Shown piece by piece: positions 55,874-64,000 of a stretch of DNA of 64,000 nucleotides; position 1 is the stretch's first letter; each line of letters starts with the position of its first letter. The position numbers and the translations under genes are program-made. The notes beneath the pieces are model-generated. The model was not told the DNA's origin, ran no database searches, and saw only the letters and a program-made list of their open reading frames with translations. The DNA lies in the NCBI RefSeq assembly GCF_033118175.1, contig NC_083693.1, positions 22,040,481-22,104,480 on the forward strand, written 5' to 3'. The DNA comes from Dama dama. Lineage: Eukaryota > Chordata > Mammalia > Artiodactyla > Cervidae.

Positions 55874-56054
55874 AAGTATTTTAAATCAATAATCTAAGCT
55901 TCCACCAAAGAAAAGAGTCATTTAAACCTAAAGGAAGCAGAACAAACAAACAAACAACAACAGAAAATAGAGTAATACCAACAAAACTGAAAATTGAAAG
56001 CAATAGAGGAAATCAGTAAAACCAAAAGCCAGTCCTTGAAAATGTCAATCTCGT

Positions 56055-56412
56055 TTTCTTCTTTTCTATTTTTGGCCACACCACAAAGCACGTGAGATCT
56101 TAGTTCTGTGCTAAGTCACTGCAGTGGTGTACGACTCCTGTGACCCTAGGTATGGACTGTAGCCTACCAGGCTCCTCTGCCATGGGATTCTCTAGGCATG
56201 AATACTGGAATGGGTTGCCATTTCCTTCTCCAGAGGATCTTCCTGACCTAGGGATTGAACCCTAGTCTCTTATGTCTCCTGCATTGGCAGATGGGTTCTT
56301 TACCACTAGCACCACTTGGAAAGCCCCCTGAGTTCCCCAATCACAAATCAAATCCATGTCCCGTGCAGTGGAAGCATGGTATCTTAACAACTGGACAGTT
56401 AGTGAAGTCCCT
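56055..56412 (-). mobile_element. CHR-type tRNA SINE, split by Bov-tA
   Basis: Left: TATTTTTGGCCACACCACAAAG, CACGTGAGATCTTAGTTC. Right: GAGTTCCCCAATCACAAATC, CCGTGCAGTGGAAGCATGG, TGAAGTCCC. Confidence 0.85.
56111..56326 (-). mobile_element. Bov-tA SINE inside CHR SINE
   Basis: TGCTAAGTCACTGCAGTGG, GGCATGAATACTGGAATGGG, TAGGGATTGAACCCTAG, CCACTAGCACCACTTGG. Confidence 0.94.
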
Positions 56413-56460
56413 TGAAAACCCCCTATATGAAAGTCCCTACATATAGCGTCTTGTTTTGGA

Positions 56461-56483
56461 TTTCCTTCCAAATTGGAAGGAAG
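56461..56483. repeat. Short perfect palindrome
   Basis: TTCCTTCCAA and TTGGAAGGAA arms around a single A, followed by a second GGAAGGAAATTTCC. Confidence 0.7.
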
Positions 56484-56531
56484 GAAATTTCCTTACAATT
56501 TAGGTCACCACAGAGCACCACGGAGGAAGTA

Positions 56532-56757
56532 CCAGGCTTCCCAGGTGGTGCTAGAGGTCAAGAACCCACCGGCCAATGCAGGAGATGTAAGAAGCTCAGG
56601 TTCGACCCCTGGGTCAGAAAGATCCCCTGGAGGAGGGCATGGCAACCCACTCCAGTATTCTTGCCTGGAGAATCCCGTGGACAGAGGAGCCTGGTGGGCT
56701 ACAGTCCATGAGGTCGCAAAGAGTCAAACCAGACTGAAGCAGTTTAGTATGCAAGCA
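56532..56757 (+). mobile_element. Bov-tA SINE
   Basis: GGCTTCCCAGGTGGTGCTAG, CAGGTTCGACCCCTGGG, GGCATGGCAACCCACTCC, CCAGACTGAAGCAGTTTAG. Full length. Confidence 0.95.
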
Positions 56758-57673
56758 AGCAATCAGAACAGTAGCTGTGCCCAGAGATATTAGCAATGCC
56801 AAACATAATAGTGTTGGTTTCAAGCATTCCTTCCTTGGCGAACGATGGCAGAGATGGTAGGGGAAGACAGTTTGTGAAATATAAAATCTATGTTACCAGC
56901 CAAAAGTTTAGCTCACATGAGGTAATTTTTCTAGCCTGGCACTACAGGACTGTCATTTTTATAGTCCACAGGTCCTGGATCTTCTGCTTCGAAGAAAGGT
57001 TAAGCTTTGGCCAAATGGGATGCTATTAGCCCAGAAGCGGAAGCTCATTGACATAAAAGTTTCCATCATTGCTCTTTTCAGTAGAAGTACTCTTTTCCAT
57101 CCACACCTCGAGCTGTCTCTGGGTTTCAAGAGAAAAAAAGCTCTGCATTAGTCACCAAGGCGAGTTGGTGCCCGTGAGCTTTGGTTGTTCTCCTGATCTG
57201 GGTCCTCGGGGTTAACATGAAGCCACACACTGTGGAATGAACCCTAATCCCTCAGAGTTCGGATAGTTGTTTACATAGAATTTAGTGCTGACTTAACAAA
57301 TAGGTACCAACATGTTCCTTAAGGGGAGAGTGTGGACAAAAAGGAATAGTTGACTTGAGCACTTATCAAAACCTTTCTCTGTTTATACAAGAACATGCAG
57401 AAAACCAAAATAAGGCCAACATAATTCTCCAAACAAATATTTTGAAGGGTTTCCATAATTTTAATTCCATTGTAAAGAATGCATTTGAAATGTAAAGTAT
57501 TTCTCTCTGGCTTGTGAGATTATGGGCAATTCTACTTTCCCTTTGCATAATAAGCATTTCCCAAATATTCGGCAATGGTACTACTTGTAGGAGGGTGGAA
57601 GAGGAGAAAGTAATGGGAGGAGAATCAGATAACTTCACACTTCACTGCCCAATACCCTCCCAATTCTAACTTA
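56758..57673. other. No recognisable feature (unique DNA)
   Basis: About 0.9 kb without repeats and with slightly higher CpG than the surroundings around 57080-57260. No convincing frame. Confidence 0.45.
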
Positions 57674-58355
57674 ATGGCTAAAGTTTGACATTCAGAAAAC
57701 TAAGATCGTGGCATCCGGTCGCATCACTTCATAGCAGATAGAAGGGAAAAAAGTAGAAGCAGTGACAGATTTTATTTTCTTGGGCTCCAAAATCACTGCA
57801 GACAGTGACTATAGCCATGAAATTTAAGGACACTTGCTCCTTGGAAGGAAAGCTATGACAAACCCACAGCATATTAAAAGTCAAAGACATCACTTTGCCA
57901 ACAAAGTTGTATATAGTCAAAGCTATGGTTTTTCCAGTAGTCATGTATGGATGTGAGAGTGGGACCATAAGGAAGGCTGAGTGCCGAAGAATTGATGCCC
58001 TCGAATTGTGGTGCTGGAGAAGACTCTTAAGAGTCCCTTGGACAACAAAGGATATCAAAATAGTCAATCCTAAATCCTAAAAGAAATCAACACTGACTAT
58101 TCATTGGAAGGACTGACGCTGAAGCTGAAACTAATAATTTGGCCACTTGATGTGAACAGCCGGCTCACTGGAAAAGACCCTGATGCTGGGAAAGATTGAG
58201 GGCAAAAGGAGAAGAGAGTGGCAGAGTTAGACAGATAGATCACCATCTCAATGGACATGAATTTGAGCAAAGTCCAAGAGATAGTGAAGGATAGGGAAGC
58301 CTGGGGTGCTGCCGTCTAAAGGGTCACAAAGAGTCAGACACAACTTAGAGACCAA
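57674..58355 (+). mobile_element. BovB LINE copy 9, 3' end
   Basis: Starts TGGCTAAAGTTTGACATTCAG (KLNIQKTKI region), passes GTAGTCATGTATGGATGTGAGAG, has a repeated CCTAAATCCTAA near 58070, and ends CACAACTTAGAGACCAAAC. Frames broken. Confidence 0.93.
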
Positions 58356-59749
58356 ACAACAACAACTTCAAAGTAGGACATCCATCATTGTATTTTTCTG
58401 AAGACCTTTTGATTGACGAGACTGAAATTTTTAAAAATACGTACATGTATAAGGGGAATTTGGTTTTAATTTTGATAGCAAGAAGAAAACAGAAAAAAAG
58501 ATGTTAAGCAAATGGAAAAGCCTAAATACCAGGAAAGAGGGGGAAAAAGTAAGCCTAGATAGATCATAGAGGAAATAGTGTTTGACTCACCAGTAGCTAT
58601 TCCACCCTATATGTCTAAACCAATCATGGCATTCTGCCCCCTTGCCTGTATCTGACTCAGGAACGGGTCTCTAAGCCAATTTCAACACAGAAGACTGTAC
58701 TGAGTGGGAGGATAACTCCCAGGCTGGCAGGCAGAGACCTATAAATAGAGATGATAATCAGGCAAGCTCCGATCAGCCATCTGCCTTCCCGTTATGTCTA
58801 ACAATGCCTGTTCTCATTGTCTGAGCACATTTAAGGTGTGCTTTCTGTTACTTCCTGCCCAAACTGTCTCATCAACAGGAATGCAAAGCAAACCTTCCTC
58901 TCTTCATAATATTAGTTTACGGTATGGGCTTACTTTGCTACCCAAACATACTGGCTCTTTTTCCTTTTTGTGAAAATTGGGGTATTGGTTTCTGGTATCT
59001 TGATAATTTGTCTCCACTTATAAATTTTATGTTTGTTATTATTCTTTAAAATAAAGTTCCACCTCTGGATTTTCTTATGTCTCTATACTGAACCTCATAA
59101 AAACGTTAACAATGTGATTTAGGCTGTTAGCAGGATTATGTACATAAACTACATAATAGCAAGTTAACTTATTCTAGCCATTTGAGTACCCTGAGAGGGA
59201 ATTTTCATTTGTTTGAAGGATCATGTGCCAATCCTGCTTTAGGAAAAGAAATACTAGCTTGCAATCTAGCACTAAGGGCTCACAAACACATGCATGCACA
59301 AACAGTTAATACTTTTTCACTGTTTCTTTGCCAATTTTAATTCTTTTATTTAAAGAAATGCAGAAAAGTACAGAGAAAAATGTAAAATTTACTTGTGTGC
59401 CCAGATTAACAAAAATTAACATTTTTTCCAGTTTTAAGTGTTTTATGTTAAATGTGGTGTTTTACTTTCTTTTTTAAGATATAGCAGACTAGGGTTAAAA
59501 TCGAAATTTATTCATTTCTTTACCCATTATTCTTTTTTCCTTTCCAAAAGTAGCTATAAGGAAGTTCATATATGTCCTTATGAATAAATTATGATGTAAC
59601 GATTTCTTTTTTGTATTGATGCATAAGTTTAAAGTGAATATTTTAAAGTATTTTAATGTACAAATATGTCCATATGAACAAATTATAGTATCACTTCACT
59701 TTCTCTTTTTCTTATTGATGCATGAAAATGTTTAAATGTGAGTACCAAT
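58356..59749. other. No recognisable feature
   Basis: About 1.4 kb, AT-rich toward the end, with no repeat recognised. Confidence 0.45.
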
Positions 59750-60110
59750 CCTTAATCCACTATATGTGTTATACAAATATCCTTCCAGCTAATAACTGTC
59801 TTTGAAGTTTGATTATAGTGTCTCTCTTTCTTCCTTCCTTCTTCCCTCTCTCCTTCCCTTCCCCACTCTCTCTTTTTCCACAGTCACCTTTTGTTTGATT
59901 CATTAAAAATATTAATCTTTTAATTTGTGGTTTGGATTCATTTTTTCTTGTCTAAGAAATATTTTCGTTTCTCAAAATTACATAGATATTTTTTATATTT
60001 TTCTACAAATGTTTAGAGTCTTTGGGACTTGCTTGTATGTCTGTGTTTCTAAATGCCTTTTTAAAGCTCTTTTAACAATGACATTATGGTATAGTTTATT
60101 TCTAATTTAA
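59750..60110 (-). mobile_element. L1M relic with CT-rich repeat inside
   Basis: TTTGATTCATTAAAAATATTAATC and TTTTCTTGTCTAAGAAATATTTTC resemble reversed L1M ORF2. A CTTC/TTCC low-complexity stretch lies at 59818-59880. Confidence 0.5.
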
Positions 60111-60175
60111 CAGTATTGTAGTTAGAGCCTTTGTACCTTGTTTTGTCAAAATTTTCCCTATGGCCTAATATATGG

Positions 60176-60396
60176 TCAGTGTGTGCACGTGTGCTCACGT
60201 CCAGCTCTCTGCCACTCTGCGGACCGTAGCCCGCGAGGCCCCTCTGTCCATGGGATTCTCCACTCAAGAATCCTGGAGTGTGTTGACATGCCCTCCTCCA
60301 GGGAATCGTCCCAACCCAGGGATAGAACCCAAGCCTCTTACATCTCCTGCACTGACAGGTGGGTTCTTTACCAACTGACACCACCTGGGAAGCCCC
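60176..60396 (-). mobile_element. Bov-tA SINE
   Basis: GTGTGCTCACGTCCAGCTC, GATTCTCCACTCAAGAATCC, CACCACCTGGGAAGCCCC. Flanks ATATGGTCA and ATATAGTCA suggest a TSD. Confidence 0.93.
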
Positions 60397-60429
60397 ATAT
60401 AGTCAATAGTTGTTTTTAATATTACAAAT

Positions 60430-60625
60430 CTGTGCTCGGTCATGTCTGACTCTGCGACTCTTTAGACTGTAGCCTGCCAACCTCCTCTGTCCATGGGATT
60501 TTCCAAGTGAGAATACTGAAGTGGGTTTTCTCCTTCAGGGGATCTTCCCAACCCAAGGACTGAACCAGTGTCTCCTGTGTCTCTACTGTTTCAGGTAGAT
60601 TCTCTACCCACTGAGTTATCTAGAT
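60430..60625 (-). mobile_element. Bov-tA SINE
   Basis: TGTGCTCGGTCATGTCTGAC, GTCCATGGGATTTTCCAAG, GGGATCTTCCCAACCCAAGG, CCACTGAGTTATC. Confidence 0.9.
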
Positions 60626-60654
60626 GTGGACATGAATAAAAAGTGGTTTCTATT

Positions 60655-60780
60655 TGTTAGTTCAAATGCATATTTTTATATGTAAATTATGTATATACAA
60701 TGATTATGTATAAATATGCAGTTATATATTATTTATAAAACATATAGCACATATATATCCACACATATATGTGTATATCT
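60655..60780. repeat. AT-rich / TATG-type low-complexity DNA
   Basis: ATGTATATACAATGATTATG and CACACATATATGTGTATAT units. Confidence 0.75.
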
Positions 60781-60906
60781 GGAGAAGGGCATGGCAACCC
60801 ACTCCAGTATTCTTGCCTGCAGAATTTCATGGACAGAGGAGCCTGGCAGGCTGCAGTCCATAGGATTGCACAGAGTCAGCTATGACTGAAGTGACTTAGC
60901 ATGCAC
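60781..60906 (+). mobile_element. Bov-A SINE without tRNA head
   Basis: Starts at CTGGAGAAGGGCATGGC, ends ATGACTGAAGTGACTTAGC. It shares its 5' breakpoint with the Bov-A at 55731. Confidence 0.93.
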
Positions 60907-60959
60907 ATATGTGCATAACACATTTGTATTTACATATGTTCACATACACACACACTTGT

Positions 60960-61238
60960 TAAAAGCCTATTTCAAATTTTAGCCACTCTACTAATTTTTT
61001 TGTCTACTTGGTATATAAATTTCTGAGAGGTATGAATTGAAATGTTCTTTGGGGATTTTGGATACCAATTTCATCATACAATCCTGTAGCTATTTTTTTC
61101 CTCCACTGCATATTTTCAAGATGTATTTTTATGCACAAGCAACTTCATGTTTTCTGAAGCTTTGGGATGATTATTGCCTCTATTTTATGATAAAAACTTT
61201 GTCTATACCTATTTAAACCTTTTAATTCTCTCGCTTGT
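60960..61238 (-). mobile_element. L1M segment
   Basis: TTTGTCTACTTGGTATATAAATTTCTGAG and TTATTGCCTCTATTTTATGATAAA resemble reversed L1M ORF2. It may continue beyond the next SINE. Confidence 0.55.
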
Positions 61239-61459
61239 GTGTGCTAAGTTGCTTAAGTCGTGTCTGACTCTTTGTGACCCCATGGACTGTAGCCCACCAG
61301 GCTCCTCTGTCCATGGGATTCTCCAGGCAAGAATACTGGAGTGGGTTGCCATGCCCTCCTCCAGGGAATCTTCCTGACCCAGGGATAGAACCTGAGTCTC
61401 TTTTGTCTCCTGCATTGGCATGCAGGTTCTTTACCACTAGCACCACCTGGGAAGTCCAA
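61239..61459 (-). mobile_element. Bov-tA SINE, little diverged
   Basis: GTGTGCTAAGTTGCTTAAGTC, GACCCCATGGACTGTAGCC, GGCAAGAATACTGGAGTGGG, ACTAGCACCACCTGGG. Close to consensus. Confidence 0.96.
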
Positions 61460-62654
61460 TCAAATTTCTCTTCTTTGTTGATATAATCAACCTTCTTCTG
61501 AGTACTGTACTTTCAACTGTCTATTACTTTGCTTTAATTATGCTCCTCGATCAGATCTTACCCATTTCCCATGTTATTGTTCACTACTATTTTAGCTCAC
61601 TACTATTTTACTTTGTTTTCTTTCTCCCAGAGGTCATTATTATTAATGGCTTTCATAATCAAACAACACTAATTTATTTAACAATTTATTTATTTTGTAT
61701 ACCACTCTTCCAAGTTGAATTTTCTGTTTTCAGAGATTATATTTCATCATCAGAAAGGTCATTATTTTCACCATGCTCTTACAGGTTTTGTGATTCTAAG
61801 TTGATAGTTATTCATCTTCAACTCTTGCACACCATGTTAGCTTACCGAACCTGAGCTGTGTCAGCATCCTTAGTAGGCAGCTTTGAATCTGCCCCAGCCA
61901 CAGGCCCTAAAGGTTTCATTAAATCAAGAGCTTTTGTTTTAATTTTTTTTGGCTTGGAGTCACTGCATCATATAAGCAGTCTGAATTCAGAATTCACACC
62001 TACTTATGGTACCAGCCAAGCTGACTCCTTTTCCACCCTGGGCTTTGAGAGGCAGGCAGGTTTCTTTGCCAAGGAGAGAAATCCTGGCCTTGGGAGGCAG
62101 TGAGAGCCCCCCTCCCTTGCTGTTCCCCTTTTGCCCGTGTGAGACTGTCCACTTCCATTTCCAGGCACCATAGATTTAGAGGTGATCCTCTAATTTTTGC
62201 TCCTTAGGATTCCCTTTTTTTGAGGGGGCGGGGGGAGGGGTAGTTAAACTTAGGTATATATCTAACAAATTTTAATTATCTTTTAGCTTTCCCATGTGCT
62301 TGAAATGAGAAAGGGAATTTCCCCTGCAGCCCAGTCTGCTTAATTGACCACAAGTTCCTTCAGCATCCTCCGTATTAACCTATAACTCTTTTGGAAACTG
62401 TCTCTTAAAGGGATCAATTTAAACAGCTAAAAATGGAAGAAACTCATCATATAACTCCACCAATTGGACTTTCCCATTCACTGAGGAATAGGGGTATAAC
62501 AAGTGAACTAAGTCTACGCCTAGTGTCCCTACATGAGTCTGGACCCTTGGGCTACATGCCCACCATGGAGAGGGTCTCTAGGACATAACTGTGGAACACG
62601 TGGAGATGAACCCAACATCACCCATGCCCTCCAGGAGCCTGTGCAATGCTGTGT
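61460..62654. other. No recognisable feature, apart from a G-rich run
   Basis: Unique-looking DNA. A G5-C-G6-A-G4 run lies at 62224-62240. Confidence 0.4.
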
Positions 62655-62745
62655 ATGACCTCTTGGCTCCGGTGCTTCAGTGATTCTCTGTGTGTGAGAT
62701 AAAGTCTAGACTTCTGTGCACAGCATTCAAGGACTCCAAATCACT
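62655..62745 (+). mobile_element. Possible L2 fragment
   Basis: GAGATAAAGTCTAGACTTC and AGCATTCAAGGACTCC resemble the L2 segment AAAGCCAAAGTCC...GGCCTACAAGGCCC. Weak. Confidence 0.35.
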
Positions 62746-62774
62746 CATTTAGGCCATAGAGAGAGACCTGATTA

Positions 62775-63137
62775 TAGTACTATGGACGGAGTGTGTGTAT
62801 CCCCCCTACCTCCAATTTATACATTAAAACTCCAGTCCTTGGTGTGATGGCATCTGGAGGTAGGGCCATTGGGAGAGCTAGGTCATGAGGGGTGGAGCCT
62901 TCATCATAGTTTTGGTACCCTTAGAAGAAGAGATAGGGGAGAGTTTGTCTCCTTTCTCTCTGCTATTCACCATGAGAAGACACAGCAAGAAGGTTTCCCT
63001 GTGCAAACTAGGATCCTACGATGCTGGCACCCTTATCTCAAATTTTCCAGCCTCCAGCACTATGAGAAACAATGGCTTAAAAAAAAAAACTCCAGGCTAT
63101 GGCGTTCTATTAGAGCAGTCTGGGCTAACTAAGATAG
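62775..63137 (+). mobile_element. MLT1A/B-like MaLR LTR
   Basis: GGTGTGATGGCATCTGGAGGTAGGG, TAGGTCATGAGGGGTGGAGCC, ACCATGAGAAGACACAGC, TTTTCCAGCCTCCAGCAC, TATGAGAAACAATGG, ending CTGGGCTAACTAAGA. Nearly complete solo LTR without an internal region. Confidence 0.85.
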
Positions 63138-63349
63138 ACCACCTCCTGAAAGCAACATCCTCTCCTATGTGTCTCTCCATGTGTTATTCTTGCTGCCCAG
63201 CTGACTGTTATCATTATTTTCTTGGGAAACTTGCACTCATCTTCCAAGACTGACCTCAGAGATCATCACATCAGTCCATTGACTTTTTGGTCCCCTGACC
63301 AGGTAGTGATTAGCATTCTCTCCTTTCTAGGGCACCTTTTACACCTACT

Positions 63350-63478
63350 ATGTTTGTGTGTTAGTAGTTCAGCTGTGTCTTACTCTTTGGGACCCTATGG
63401 GCTGTAGCCTGCCAGGCTCCTCTGTCCATAGGATTCTCCAGGCAAGAATATTGGAGTGGGTTGCTATGTCCTTCTCCA
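63350..63478 (-). mobile_element. Bov-A SINE monomer
   Basis: GTTAGTAGTTCAGCTGTGTC, GGCAAGAATATTGGAGTGGG, CTATGTCCTTCTCC. No tRNA head follows. Confidence 0.92.
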
Positions 63479-63941
63479 TTTACATTTACTATAATGTTTT
63501 TTAAAAATGTTTATTAATACTTTCCTTGCTTTTCTATGGGAAGTGTAAGAAAATGAAGGAAGAGGATGCATACAACTCGATTTTATTTCACAGGTACTTG
63601 TCATGCTCTCTGGTTCAAGATTAATGTTCAATAAAGCCAAGTGCAGTGAATAAGTGTGTCTCTATGAACAAAGACTTGTATTTCCTTTCTGATCTCCACC
63701 AGGGGTGCAGCCTCTTAAACACAGGTGCCTGAATCCCTGCTCCCGTCTCAGGGCTGGAGCTAAACCCTGGACCTTAGTTCAGTCAGCTAATGACCCTAAT
63801 CCTGGACCCTTCCTCGGAATGTGGTTCATGGAAGAATTCATTGTCCATGGGTACCAAGCTTGACCTGGGGCTGCATCTACTCATAAAATCCACGTTTATC
63901 TCTATATATCAAGTAATCAATTGAGTAGGAGTAGCTCGAGG
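63479..63941. other. No recognisable feature
   Basis: Unique-looking DNA. Confidence 0.45.
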
Positions 63942-64000
63942 TGGGCTTCCCCAGTGGCTCAACAGTAAAGAATCTGCCTGCAATGCAGGAGACGCAGGAG
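63942..64000 (+). mobile_element. Bov-tA SINE, cut by window end
   Basis: GGGCTTCCCCAGTGGCTCAAC and AAGAATCTGCCTGCAATGC: the tRNA-derived head of a plus-strand Bov-tA. Confidence 0.94.

Larger units (their letters stand above)
54572..56040 (+). mobile_element. L1 ORF2 endonuclease-region segment, interrupted three times
   Basis: AAAGTAAAAGGATGGGGG, AACAACAGAGCATCAAATTATG, TACAGTTGGAGGCTTCCACACC, then ACTTGATCTAATTAACGTTTAG, GAGCAGAATATACATTTTTTTC and ACCAAGATAGACCACATTTG (L1 ORF2 order), and later ACCACAAACTCCTAAATTAC and GCTAAGAGAGAAATTTACATGC. Interrupted by BovB copy 8, a Bov-tA head and a Bov-A. No frames survive. Confidence 0.85.

Noticed and set aside
60781..60906. BovB copy 10
   Set aside because: The match to BovB ends is through the Bov-A SINE, which is BovB-derived. 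No BovB coding sequence is present.

Overview
This window looks like AT-rich, CpG-poor intergenic or deep intronic DNA of a pecoran ruminant, most likely a bovid. The diagnosis rests on repeats found together only there: at least nine copies of the RTE-type LINE BovB, about thirty tRNA-Glu-derived Bov-tA/Bov-A SINEs, CHR-type cetartiodactyl tRNA SINEs, and 3' ends of the ruminant L1 (L1-BT). Cattle, buffalo, sheep and goat cannot be told apart by eye. I find no gene that can be named, no CpG island, no intact tRNA or rRNA gene and no CRISPR-like array. Repeat family names come from recognising consensus sequences by reading; no RepeatMasker or BLAST search was run.

Layout. 1-10 kb: MaLR (MLT1-type) LTR fragments, MIRs, and an old minus-strand L1 (3405-5155) broken by two BovB copies and a Bov-A. 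Near 2.4 kb a small chimeric L1-BT / tRNA-His-half insertion sits inside a SINE. 10-20 kb: a repeat-free island (10212-11595) with a dense TAATTA cluster, BovB fragments, a minus-strand L1 interrupted by a SINE, and three Bov-tA units in a row (18960-19522). 20-31 kb: a possible minus-strand exon (20682-20920), a 4-kb plus-strand L1 (22840-27055) hosting a CHR SINE and a BovB, and a minus L1-BT tail with clear target-site duplication (TSD). 31-46 kb: a 1.7-kb BovB, two MER20 and two MER5 hAT transposon relics, several MIRs and otherwise unique DNA. 46-50 kb: a near-full-length BovB (46734-50045) with recognisable but dead endonuclease and reverse transcriptase. 50-64 kb: an old L2, stacked SINEs, another L1 carrying three insertions, two more BovB pieces, L1M relics and a well-preserved MLT1 LTR (62775-63137).

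How the parts relate. Almost every recognisable coding trace is LINE-derived. BovB supplied the machinery that can mobilise the Bov-tA SINEs, whose 3' ends match the BovB 3' end. The long BovB copy carries both modules from which Bov-A appears to have been made, each ending at a GAACAG hexamer about 2.9 kb apart. Nesting gives a relative history: L2, MIR and MaLR oldest, then hAT elements and L1M, then CHR SINEs, then BovB, Bov-tA and L1-BT. All nine BovB copies lie on the plus strand, while the SINEs are mixed.

The most unusual object is the insertion at 2400-2516. It joins the last ~75 bp of L1-BT, in reverse orientation, to a forward copy of the 5' half of tRNA-His ending at the anticodon, inside a perfect 12-bp TSD. 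This geometry fits twin priming with a tRNA half as the second template.
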